From the NCBI RefSeq assembly GCF_039655865.1, contig NZ_JBBYXL010000008.1, positions 248,001 through 312,000 on the forward strand: a stretch of DNA of 64,000 nt, in the 5' to 3' direction. Positions 7,879-17,600 of this stretch are shown here, piece after piece. The DNA is from Prosthecobacter sp. SYSU 5D2. Lineage in GTDB: Bacteria; Verrucomicrobiota; Verrucomicrobiia; Verrucomicrobiales; Verrucomicrobiaceae. The position numbers and the translations under genes were made by a program. How positions within the stretch are numbered: position 1 is the stretch's first letter; every line of letters starts with the position of its first letter. The notes below the pieces were generated by a model. The model was not told the origin of the DNA. It ran no database searches and was given only the letters and a program-made list of their open reading frames with translations.

Positions 7879-10800
7879 TCACGGCAGTCTCACGCCGACG
7901 CGGTAGAAGACGCGCCCGGCCCCCGTGGCGGGCACAACAGCCTGGTATTGATCCCCGCCGAGGTGGTGAAAAGTGGCGGCACGGGGGCTGAATCCCACCA
8001 TGTCGGTGGTCTCCTGAACAACGAATTCAAAGGCATCGCCAAAGCTGCTGGACCATTGGAAATCAATGACAAAACTGCCATCCCCTTCCCTCCGCTGCGC
8101 CACGCCGCCAAAGCTAAAGGTGCCGGGAGCGCCTGTGGGCACGCTGCTGGCATCGGTGGGGTCTGTGCCTGCCAAAAACTGTTGCAAAAGGCTGTAGCCA
8201 CTGCCATCCGGCGATGAAAACGCGTCCTGCCCGGTGCTGCCAAAATAGAGCAGCTCCCATTCATCGGAGAGCAGGTTGCCGTCGGTATCCGTCACGCTCG
8301 CCAGCGGAATGGTGGTCAGGGTCAGGGAAAACACCTCCAGCGGATGTCCTCCGGTCTCCGGTGGCAGATCATCGTAAGCGATGATGCTAAACTGGCTGCC
8401 AGGGATCTGCCGGAAGTGCCCGGGCATTTCAAAAGGCTGCCCGCGCTTATCCCGCAGTACATAGGTCAATGCGCCGGAAAGGGATTCCGCATAGGTCTGC
8501 CCGTCGGCAGGGGCATTCTCCGGGATTTTCAGGGTCAGCCTCACATACGGCCGCACTGGGGCTTCGTGACGCAGAGGGTAGATGAGCTGATAAAGCTCAA
8601 ATAGCTCCTCCTGCTTCAAGCTGATGCGGGATACATACTCGGCATCCAGGGAAATGAAGCGGATGAACTGGCGCAGCGCATCGAGCGGCGGTTTCAGCCC
8701 TCCGGGCACTTCGTCATGCTGCATGCTGCTGATCTGGTAAATTTCCCGCGCGAGCTGCTTCAAAAGCTCAATGGTGGGATCATTTTTCGTATTCCTCACC
8801 ACGGATTCATAATGCGCCAGCAGCTCGCGCAATTTCACCGCATCGGAGAATTGCGGATCGCCCACCCCCTGTTCCAGGCTCAAAAGCTGCGCGCTGCTGA
8901 CCGTGCCCGGTTGAAAAGGGTCCCGCCCCTCATGCTCACGGAAGGGCGTCAGGCTGAAATCCGTAGAGCCGCCGATTCCGCGAAATTGCAGCAGCTCCCC
9001 CACCCGTGCCTCCAGCAGCAGGAAGGCCAGTGTTTCATCCACGCCGATGGATTTGATCAGCACCGCAGGTCCCACCGCTGCATAAGCCGCCTGGGCTGCC
9101 TGGATCCAGGACGCCGTCCGGTCCGCCTGGCTGCCAACCCCGTATTCAAAGGGTATCTCCACAGGCACGGCATCCGGCACGGCCACCAGGCCCACCAGCT
9201 CCCGGCCGCGCCGCTGCTCCCCTTCATCGCTGCGGAGTTGATAATGCAGCGGCGTGCTCACCACCAGCAGCCGCTGTTGCGCCTCTACCGGCTGGCACGG
9301 AAAGGCGGCGAAGGGCTCATCGGCCGGTTTGGACACGCGGCCCTCCCCCAGCAGTGCGCCGTCCACCTCGTGGCATTCCACAGGCAGCCCGATCCGGGCG
9401 AAAACTTCACTGTTGGCAGGGCCATCCCAGGGCCTCGGCTGGATGGCCAGATTCACCTTGTCCGTCGTCTCCGGACGGCTTTCGTCCCCTTCAGGAAACT
9501 GGCCCTTAAGACTGGGGGAGGTCCCTGCCAGCAGCTCGTCCAGATCACTGAAACCATCCCCGTCCGTATCCGCACCGCCATCAGGGTCCAGCTCGAGCTC
9601 CAGCTCCACAAAATCCGGCACTCCATCCCCGTCCGTATCCTGTTTTTCCGGCGCTTGGGAAAAGCTGAACGTCGCCTGCGTCACCGGGGTGCGTTTTCCG
9701 TCAGCCATCAGGGCATAGGCTTCCACGACGCTGTTTTGATAGAGGTAAAAAGGATTGCTGTAGAGCGTAAACGTGCCGGATGCGGACCTCCGGTAATAAA
9801 TTCCCTGAACCTGCCCCGCCGCCACCAGGCTGACCTGAACGGCTTCTTTGAAAAGCCCGCCCGCCGGCTGCACCGTCACCCCGGCGGAGAGATCCCCCAG
9901 CACGCGGGGGGAGGCATTCAGCCGCGCCAGCGAGATGTCATCCCGATACTGGTTGGCCAGCCCTGCCACCGCGCCACTGGGCACCGGGGTAAATTCCCGG
10001 GTGAACCGGCTGCCGAGGCCCAAAATGCTGCTGACAAAGGACTCCCCGTCCGCACGCGGAGTCGCGCCAAAGATCATTGCCGAAGACCAGTCCCCCACAC
10101 TCCATTGCCCCACCAGACGGGCATTCTCATTCAGGAACGGCGTGGCGCTGAAAAAGAACACATTCCCAAACGCCGCCTGGCCGCCGCCCAGCTTCGGCAG
10201 GCTGCCGCCGGAATGCGGGACGTATCTGCCATCCCCATTTTTAGAAAACAGCCGGTGCGCCGTGGGCCGTCCATCTGCATCCAGGCCCGTCAGCAGGGCA
10301 AAGGAACCATCCGCCAGCGCCACCGCCGACTGTGCCGCACCGGGCTCGCCACTCAGATCCAGGCTGTCCGCCAGGGTGAAGCCCCCGGCCTGCGTGTAGT
10401 CATACACCGCCGCCGTGCCATCGGCGAAAATCATCATCACCTGGTCCGTCTCTTCCCCTGGCAGCCGCAGCATCTGGGCGATCTCCCGGCCAGCATCAAA
10501 GCCGGAAGCGGTAAAGTCCTTCTCCGTCGGCAGCACCCGCAGCACCTCGATGCCCGCTTTTCCCGGCTGATAAAAAAGGAAATCGCTCTGCTCCGAATCG
10601 AAGTGCCCATACAGCATCCGGCAGCCAGCAGGCAGGCCTGTGGCCGTCACCGGCTCCGCGAATTCGTTCCCATTCAGGACCGCCACACGCAGGGACGCCG
10701 TGAAACCATTCTCCACATAGGCCAGCCGGGTCTCCCCTGCCCGGGCCAGCCGCACCGGATTCCAGCCTTGAAGCTGACCGCCCTGCATCGTGCTGTTCCC

Positions 10801-11310
10801 TGCTGTGGTAAATTCACCGCCTCCGCCATTCGTCATCACCCGCAGCCGCACCGTCTGCTCCCCGTCGAACTGGGCCGCCAGCAGCAGATTTTCTTCCGCT
10901 CCGCCGCCTCCATTCGGGGCAATGAAGCGCGTGCCAGCCACCGGATACTCCGTTTGATAGGGCAGCATATCCTCCGCCACCGCCGACATCACCTGCACTC
11001 GGTTGGCCAAGGGCGAGGTCAGCGCCAGGGTATCCCGCGTATTCTTCTGCAGCCGCCCCACCGCCATCCCGGTCACGCCCGGAATGCCCGATGCCAGCGG
11101 TGCGCGAAACGCCAGGCTGCCATCCGCCTGGCGGATGCCGATCGTCACCACGCCGGTCACCCGGTCCACGATCACCGCATCCGCATCGCCATCTCCGTCC
11201 ACATCAGCGGAGGCTGTCAGCAGGCTGTCGGTTTCATGAACAAACTCCGCCCCGGCGGCCAGGCCGGTCACACAGGCAAACAACAGAACTGGGAAGAGAC
11301 GCTTCTTCAT
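7879..11310 (-). CDS. Giant exported protein with propeller-like, chitobiase-like and TSP3 calcium-binding segments
   Basis: 1143 aa with a clear signal peptide (MKKRLFPVLLFACVTGLAAGA). The N-terminal ~450 residues alternate DVDGDGDAD-type loops with short strands, as in FG-GAP/VCBS propellers. A segment around residues 480-550 (VTVQPAGGLFKEAVQVSL ... GIYYRRSASGTF) resembles the chitobiase/hexosaminidase C-terminal fold. Residues ~554-600 hold two thrombospondin type-3 repeats (DTDGDGVPDFVELE and DTDGDGFSDLDELLAG) that bind calcium, and a third similar motif occurs near 1005. The start overlaps the preceding gene by four bases (ATGA), so the two are translationally coupled. It is the last gene of a five-gene minus-strand block. 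No enzymatic motif is seen; a surface or extracellular structural role is likely. Confidence 0.75.
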   Translation of the reverse strand: MKKRLFPVLLFACVTGLAAGAEFVHETDSLLTASADVDGDGDADAVIVDRVTGVVTIGIRQADGSLAFRAPLASGIPGVTGMAVGRLQKNTRDTLALTSPLANRVQVMSAVAEDMLPYQTEYPVAGTRFIAPNGGGGAEENLLLAAQFDGEQTVRLRVMTNGGGGEFTTAGNSTMQGGQLQGWNPVRLARAGETRLAYVENGFTASLRVAVLNGNEFAEPVTATGLPAGCRMLYGHFDSEQSDFLFYQPGKAGIEVLRVLPTEKDFTASGFDAGREIAQMLRLPGEETDQVMMIFADGTAAVYDYTQAGGFTLADSLDLSGEPGAAQSAVALADGSFALLTGLDADGRPTAHRLFSKNGDGRYVPHSGGSLPKLGGGQAAFGNVFFFSATPFLNENARLVGQWSVGDWSSAMIFGATPRADGESFVSSILGLGSRFTREFTPVPSGAVAGLANQYRDDISLARLNASPRVLGDLSAGVTVQPAGGLFKEAVQVSLVAAGQVQGIYYRRSASGTFTLYSNPFYLYQNSVVEAYALMADGKRTPVTQATFSFSQAPEKQDTDGDGVPDFVELELELDPDGGADTDGDGFSDLDELLAGTSPSLKGQFPEGDESRPETTDKVNLAIQPRPWDGPANSEVFARIGLPVECHEVDGALLGEGRVSKPADEPFAAFPCQPVEAQQRLLVVSTPLHYQLRSDEGEQRRGRELVGLVAVPDAVPVEIPFEYGVGSQADRTASWIQAAQAAYAAVGPAVLIKSIGVDETLAFLLLEARVGELLQFRGIGGSTDFSLTPFREHEGRDPFQPGTVSSAQLLSLEQGVGDPQFSDAVKLRELLAHYESVVRNTKNDPTIELLKQLAREIYQISSMQHDEVPGGLKPPLDALRQFIRFISLDAEYVSRISLKQEELFELYQLIYPLRHEAPVRPYVRLTLKIPENAPADGQTYAESLSGALTYVLRDKRGQPFEMPGHFRQIPGSQFSIIAYDDLPPETGGHPLEVFSLTLTTIPLASVTDTDGNLLSDEWELLYFGSTGQDAFSSPDGSGYSLLQQFLAGTDPTDASSVPTGAPGTFSFGGVAQRREGDGSFVIDFQWSSSFGDAFEFVVQETTDMVGFSPRAATFHHLGGDQYQAVVPATGAGRVFYRVGVRLP

Positions 11311-14300
11311 GGGATTTGAACAGTGTTGGTGGACAGTACCTCTTCGATTTCACCATTTTTGGCGAAGCGGACCAGCAGGTAGGCATAGGAGGCACCCGCG
11401 ATCACTGGCTGGCGGTCGAGCAGAAAAATCTCGCCATGGATGCCGCCCACGATGCCGCTGCTCTTCACGCAGATGAACGGATCATGGACCACCGTGATGT
11501 TTTCCCCGCCAGCCGTGGTTTTAATATGGGCAATGAGGTCCAGCATCGGGGAAACCTGGCTGGTATCCCCGGAGATGATGGCATTGGCCACGGCGGACGT
11601 GACCTGGATGCGGTAGAGCACACAGGGCAGCAGCTCATTGCCCAGCTCCCCATCCACCACCGGTGCCCTCCGATGGTAAAGCAGGGTCTTCGGGTCCAGG
11701 TGAGACTTCAGCGAATACTGAGGCAGGTCGTTCGCCCCCATGGCACCCACTTTGATCAGCGCACTGTTGGCCCCAAAGTAGTCAAACTCCCCGATGCGCA
11801 CGCCCACGCCCTCCCAGTCGTCATTACCTACCAGGTTTTCCAGATACACCGCCTCCACGCGAGGGTGAAAAGCCATCGCTTGCGCCGCCGGTGGCAGCGC
11901 ACGTGCCGGCCAGGGCACATTCTCCCCAGGAGTCACCTCCGAAGCGGACCATTGAAAAATCTCCATGTTGGAAAAGTTCCCCGTCACACGTCCGCCCGAA
12001 TACGTCCCCCGGTCCACCGCCCGCACAAAGGCGTAATACTGCGTATTCAGCCCCACCGGGATGTCTACATAATAGACGGCCCCGTCCTGCTGGGTCGGCA
12101 GACCGCCCACGAGACCCGTTTGATAAATGCCGAAGTCCTGCCCCGGTGACGCCCCATTTCGAGTGGGACGTGTCTGGCTCAGATTTTCGCTGAGCAGGCT
12201 GCCCGTCCAGGCCGCCATCGGTGCCCCCTGCTGCCGGGCGATCCACAGCTCAAACCGCTCGATCCCGTAGGGAGAGCAGGTCCACTTCAGCCGCACCTTG
12301 TTGCCATTCAGGTATTCCGGCGGCAGCATCATCGGCACCGGCATGGACCTCGCCGAGCTGGTCCGCACCGTCGGCCCCACCCGCGTCAGTGGGCTGGGAT
12401 TGCCATCTTCATCAAAGGTCTGCGCATAGTAATTCGTATCCGCATTGCCGATAGGCAGGTCCATGTCGCACCACTCCACCAGCGTGCCGGACTGCTCCAG
12501 CTCCTGCACGGAGACCAGCGTCATCGGCCCGCCATCCACCTGGCGGTAGATTTTCAGTTCGGCAGAGCCAGGCGCAGAAACGATGCCCATGCACAGTGCC
12601 GCCACCTCATCCGTGCCCGGCACCTCCCGCAGGTGCGTGCTGCCGCAAGCACCGCCCACCGGCACCGTCTGCGTGACCAGATCCGCCGTGAAGATGATTT
12701 GATAGCGCTGGTTCAGGGCCTTCGCAGGCGGGTTGATGTTCGCCTGAGCCCACGCGCTCACCCGGCCGCCTTTCAGCGCCGCGCGGCAGTACAATGTTCC
12801 CGGCCAGCTCTCCCGGCTCAACAGCAGGGAGGCCAGTTGGGACTCCGCCCCCCGCTCACCAAAATACACCCGGCCCACCGGAGCGGCGATGATCACCGGG
12901 CTGGAATCAAAGCGGAACTCCGCCCAGTCAAACGTCTCCGCATGGGGCGTATCGCACATCAGGGCAAAGTGAAAGGCATTATCTTGCAGCCCTGCCTCCG
13001 TCTGGAGCGAGCCGGAGGTGTATTGCACCACCGGATCATGGCACTGGATGTTAAGCTGGGTCAGCGGTGCCGCCGGGCCCTGCGGATCCCGCAGCGTGCC
13101 GCGGGAGGGCGCACTGTGCGGTGAGAAGTTGCTGCCGCAGGCTCCCGTATCCAGCGCCCGCACTGTGTAGATAAATGGCATCCCGGAGACATCCGGCTGG
13201 CCTTGCAGCGGCGGAAAACGCGGCGCACCCGGCGTGGTATCCACGAAGTCGTAGGTACTCTTCACCGGATCAAAAGCCAAAACGGCAATGCGGTTTGTCA
13301 GCGGTGTATGCGCTTTGTTCTGCATCTCCTCCAGGCTGGTCCAGCGGTATAAATGGTATTCCTTAATGCTGCTGTCCGCATCCGTCGTCGCCGGCCAGCT
13401 CACCTTAAACTGCTGGATGTCCTGCCCTCCCACATATGTGACCTCAGGTGTCACCTGTGCCCGGTTTGGAGCCACCGGAGACATCCGGTCACAGATCGTC
13501 GTCAGCCGTCCTGGGGAGACCTGGCCATCCCGGCCCAGGATGTCCAGCGCCGTCACGAAGTAATAAAACTGCGCACCATTGGCCAGCGGCTCACCGCCGG
13601 TATCGAAGCGGTCATTGTCATCCGTGAAGAAATAAGTCGTGCTGTCGTCTGGATTATCCGCCCCATTCGCCCCGGCTCCGGTGTCCAGTTGCTGCTCAGG
13701 ATAGATGGGCGCTGAATTCACCTGCCGCACCCTGTCCGGGGCCGTGAAGGCCGCCGTCAGCAGCACCTGAGCAGCAGGCGGTGTATTCTGCCACTTGCGG
13801 GCGGCATTCTCCGCATACTCCCGGTCCACCCGGTAGATGCGGAAGCCGGAATGCTTCAGCGCCAGCTCACGCAGCGGATTCGGCGTACCCCAGCGCAGGT
13901 GCACGGACAGGTGGCCCTCCTTCACCCGCTCATCCGGCAGCACCATCACATACGGCTGGCCGGGGGCGGGCAGGCTCACGCCGGCCGCCGTATTCACTGT
14001 CACCCGGCCCAGCACGCGCATGTCCTGCGCCGCCGCCACATCGTATTCCCGCAGCTCATACTTGTATTCCCCCGGCCCCGGCAGCCGGTCCGGCAGCGCC
14101 TGCCCCAGCGCCATGGCCACCAGCGGATGGCTGCGCGCCACAAAGGCCAGCGAGCTGCGCTGCTCCGCATTTCCCCGCGTCCCCCGCACCACGGCGGAAA
14201 GCCGCGCCGCTACAGACAGGGAGGGGTCCGGCACCAGGTCCTGGAAAATGAGCCGCAGGCTGTTGCTCAGCGCCTCCACATCCTGGCCCAGCTTGACCGC

Positions 14301-14594
14301 CCGGGGAACCATGCCCTGGATAGTCCGCTCATCCCCATGATCCCGCGTCACGGAAAGCCGCTGAAAATTGCCAAAGGCCGAGTCCCGCCGATACAGCGCA
14401 AAGCTGCGCCCCTCTGCCAGGCTGTCCTCAGACGACTGCCACAGCAGGTAGGCCCAGTGCTCCCCCTCCACCTGCACCGTCGTGCCCACGGTGGAGATAA
14501 ACCCCACCTCATCCGGCACCTCTGACTGCGCCGACAGCCTGTGGGGCAGCGTCAGCAGCAGCCCCAGAGCGAAAGTAAAAAGAACAGACTTCAT
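11307..14594 (-). CDS. Giant exported protein with fibronectin type III-like repeats
   Basis: 1095 aa, signal peptide MKSVLFTFALGLLLTLPHRLSAQ. Several segments have the fibronectin type III look: strands ending in phrases such as FRIYRVDRE, FYYFVTALDILGRDGQVS, EYHLYRWTS and PFIYTVRALDTGACGSNFS, each with the Trp/Tyr pattern and 'A-x-D' turn before the next domain. No catalytic motif is visible. It starts 31 bases after the 1841-aa gene and overlaps the next gene by four bases, so it is the middle of a co-transcribed trio of giant exported proteins. Probably an extracellular multidomain adhesion or scaffold protein; the exact role is unknown. Confidence 0.75.
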   Translation of the reverse strand: MKSVLFTFALGLLLTLPHRLSAQSEVPDEVGFISTVGTTVQVEGEHWAYLLWQSSEDSLAEGRSFALYRRDSAFGNFQRLSVTRDHGDERTIQGMVPRAVKLGQDVEALSNSLRLIFQDLVPDPSLSVAARLSAVVRGTRGNAEQRSSLAFVARSHPLVAMALGQALPDRLPGPGEYKYELREYDVAAAQDMRVLGRVTVNTAAGVSLPAPGQPYVMVLPDERVKEGHLSVHLRWGTPNPLRELALKHSGFRIYRVDREYAENAARKWQNTPPAAQVLLTAAFTAPDRVRQVNSAPIYPEQQLDTGAGANGADNPDDSTTYFFTDDNDRFDTGGEPLANGAQFYYFVTALDILGRDGQVSPGRLTTICDRMSPVAPNRAQVTPEVTYVGGQDIQQFKVSWPATTDADSSIKEYHLYRWTSLEEMQNKAHTPLTNRIAVLAFDPVKSTYDFVDTTPGAPRFPPLQGQPDVSGMPFIYTVRALDTGACGSNFSPHSAPSRGTLRDPQGPAAPLTQLNIQCHDPVVQYTSGSLQTEAGLQDNAFHFALMCDTPHAETFDWAEFRFDSSPVIIAAPVGRVYFGERGAESQLASLLLSRESWPGTLYCRAALKGGRVSAWAQANINPPAKALNQRYQIIFTADLVTQTVPVGGACGSTHLREVPGTDEVAALCMGIVSAPGSAELKIYRQVDGGPMTLVSVQELEQSGTLVEWCDMDLPIGNADTNYYAQTFDEDGNPSPLTRVGPTVRTSSARSMPVPMMLPPEYLNGNKVRLKWTCSPYGIERFELWIARQQGAPMAAWTGSLLSENLSQTRPTRNGASPGQDFGIYQTGLVGGLPTQQDGAVYYVDIPVGLNTQYYAFVRAVDRGTYSGGRVTGNFSNMEIFQWSASEVTPGENVPWPARALPPAAQAMAFHPRVEAVYLENLVGNDDWEGVGVRIGEFDYFGANSALIKVGAMGANDLPQYSLKSHLDPKTLLYHRRAPVVDGELGNELLPCVLYRIQVTSAVANAIISGDTSQVSPMLDLIAHIKTTAGGENITVVHDPFICVKSSGIVGGIHGEIFLLDRQPVIAGASYAYLLVRFAKNGEIEEVLSTNTVQIP

Positions 14595-14625
14595 GTTAGG
14601 AAAAAAGTTAAAAGGGCCGCCTCAA

Positions 14626-17600
14626 TCAGTAGTCCGCATCCCAGGAGCCACCCTGGTAGGTGAAGCGCACCGTTTTGCTGAACCGTTTGCAGAAGGGGCA
14701 GGCCCCCACCTTGCCCTTGATGCGGCCCTGGCCGGAGAACCGGAAATCCTCCCCGCGCTTCAGGCCGATGAGGTCCACATCCCCGCGCACACTGATCACG
14801 CACAGCGCCTCGCCACTGGCGCTCATCTTCATCTGCCCGCCCCAGGTCGGCCCCTCTGCTGCATAAAAGACACCCGCGCCCACCCCGGCGGAAAGATTCA
14901 GCAGACAGCCAAAGTCCACAATGGGAATGCGCCCCGCACCAAACACATAACCACCCGTGAAACCGCCCGTGCCCAGCAGGTCGCCTAACTGGGGATTGAG
15001 AAACAGAATCGGGTCCGTATTGAAGGCACGCCCGATGAAAAACGCCCCTTCGAGCGAGGTGCTGGAAAGCCGCACGCCCCCGGCCAGGCCCACATAGTTT
15101 TCCCCCGCCACCAGGGTATTCCCTGCGGCCACCGCCAGGCCCACCTTCATCGTGCCTTTCACATTGGTGATCTCCGCGCCGCCGAAGCCCATGGTGCCCA
15201 CCGTTTCAAAACTGCCGCCGATGCTGATCGGCACAGGAATGGCATCCGGGATGTAAAAGCCCACATCCACCTCCACATTCGCGCGCACCCCAGGGCTCAG
15301 CCATTCCAGCGCCACATCCCGCGCGCCCACCGTCAGTTCACAGGCGGAAACAGGTTCCGGCGCACCCTCAATGCTGCTGGCCGGCCCCACGCTGTCCTGC
15401 TGCTGGATGCGCACAAAGCCGTCGAAACGCATCGGGTTGTCATCCGGGATGCCCATCTGTAGCAGGGCATCCAGCCGCAGTTCACGGATGGCATCTTCCT
15501 GGATGTGGACATGGCCCGTCACCCGGCCCGTTTTCAGGATCTTGCCCATCGCGCTGGTATGTTCATTGATCGTATCATCCAGGCCGGAAAGCGCCCCCGC
15601 CAGCGCCCGCCGGATGATCTGGTTCACCTCCTCAAAGGCCGCATCCACCGCCTCGCGGTAGGCCAGGTTCACCACCTGCAGCCGCACCTTTACCGCCTCC
15701 TGCACGCCCCGGATGGCCGGCGTCTCCATCAGCCGCGTCATCAGTTCCCGCCGCACCCGGTCGCGGATGTCATCCTGCAGCCGGTCCAGGTAGGCATTCA
15801 TCGCCGCCTCCGTCGGGATCGTGCTCGCCGCCTCGTCCAGCACCTCATCCAGATACGCCTGCACCGCATCCGCCACGGCATTCAGCAGGATACCCTGCAA
15901 ATCAATGTCGAGCTGCGCTTGCAGATCCGTCAGGTGATTGAGAAAAGAACGATCCTGTGCATTGATGTCGAGCTGCGCACGGAGCTTGGCAATCGCCTCC
16001 TGGATCTGGCCAAACGAGCCCTGAATCTGCGACAGCGCCCCTTCCGCATCACTGATGAAACTGAACCTCGGCGCACTGGCAATCAGCCCGGCATACTGCG
16101 GCGCCAGATCCCCCACCAGGTTCTGCACCAGATTGTCCAGCACGACGCGGTTTCCGAATGCATTGCGACCCAGAATACCGGCATCCGGCAGCGGATTATC
16201 CATATCCCCGGCATCCCCGGCAAAGGCGTAAAAGGAGTTCTCGATACCGCCCAGCCGCAGATCCATGACCGGCACCAGCCCCTCCGGCGCTTCGGCATGC
16301 CCCACCAGCGACTGGAGCTGGATGTCCAGCGGCACCATCGGCACCAAGGCCGCCTGCTGCACACCACCGCCGCCCGCCCCACCGGCAGCCGCCGCCCCCA
16401 TGCCACCACCGCCGCCCGCCCCACCGGCAGCCGCCGCCCCCATGCCACCACCACCGCCGCCACTGGGCCGCAGATACGCATCCACCACCGCTTTCACCGC
16501 CAGGCGCACATCACCCTGGGTATTGATCGCATCGCCCGCAGCCGTTTTGACATTCGCAAAAAATGTATTCAGTCCCGGCTCAATGACGCCATCCACCGCC
16601 TCCCCCACCAGCCCGTCAATCCGGTCGGCCAGCAGGTCCGCAAAACCGTCCACGCCACCTTCAATACCCGCCAGCACCTCATCCCCGGCAGCCTCCACAA
16701 TGCTGTTGGCCACGCCCACATTCTCATCCACCAGATTCGTCAGCGCATTGCTGATGCTGATGCGCGGCAGCCCGTTGTATTCCACACCAAAGGAGATCTC
16801 CGCCTGCTTCGCGCTCAGGTAGTCCACCCGGTGCCTGGCCTCCAGCACCATCAGATCCAAACTTTCCGCCTGCGGAGACCTGAAGGTCCGCCGCGCACTG
16901 CTCCACTGCAGCGGGTAGTCAAAATCAACCAGCCCCAGCCACAACTGCCGTGCACGCACCCGATGCGCTGCGCTGCTGCGGTAGGCCGTCGGACTGCCGC
17001 CTGTGAAGCCATCATGCGCCGCCTCAAAGCCCGGCTCATCAAACATCTGCCCCCAGCCGCCCATCATGTGCAGCGTCGCCAGCGGCTCAGCCGGATTCGC
17101 ACTCGTATGCGCATGCACCCGCAGGTCTTCAAAGAAAGGCACATCCATCTTCCCCACCAGATTCCAGAAACCCGTGCGCTCATCACCCGGCGGGCGCGTA
17201 TCCGCCGCCTCATGGTTCAGGTACGCCATCTTCGTGGGCGTAAAGGTGTACATCTCCGCTGGTGCATTCTCATTCAGTTTCGGGCCTTCCACCTGCATGC
17301 GTGCGGGCAGCGGCAGCTCTGACGTGATGCCCATCAGATTATCCGCCGGGCGGATGATCTGCCCGTCCGTGTCGAATCCCACATTGCCGATCAAAGGCTG
17401 GGCCACATTCTTCGCCGACAGGCGCATGGCCACCAGCAGCTTGCCCCCGGTCAGATCGCAGATGCCGGCCCTTTTAAACTCAAAACCCAGCGCCTGGAAC
17501 GGAGCATTCCAATACAGCAGCTCCTGGCTTTCCGCGCCCTCGGAGATCCCGCCGATGGTCGGCGCGCCCAGGCAGTTAAATTCAAGATTGTCAAAAGCCA

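Noticed and set aside
8716..11319. Long plus-strand open frame opposite the third giant gene
   Set aside because: Arg/His/Gln-rich translation typical of antisense reading; the minus-strand frame has a signal peptide and TSP3 repeats.
15505..17322. Plus-strand open frame opposite the 1841-aa gene
   Set aside because: Low-complexity Arg/His/Gln composition and no start context; shadow of the real gene.
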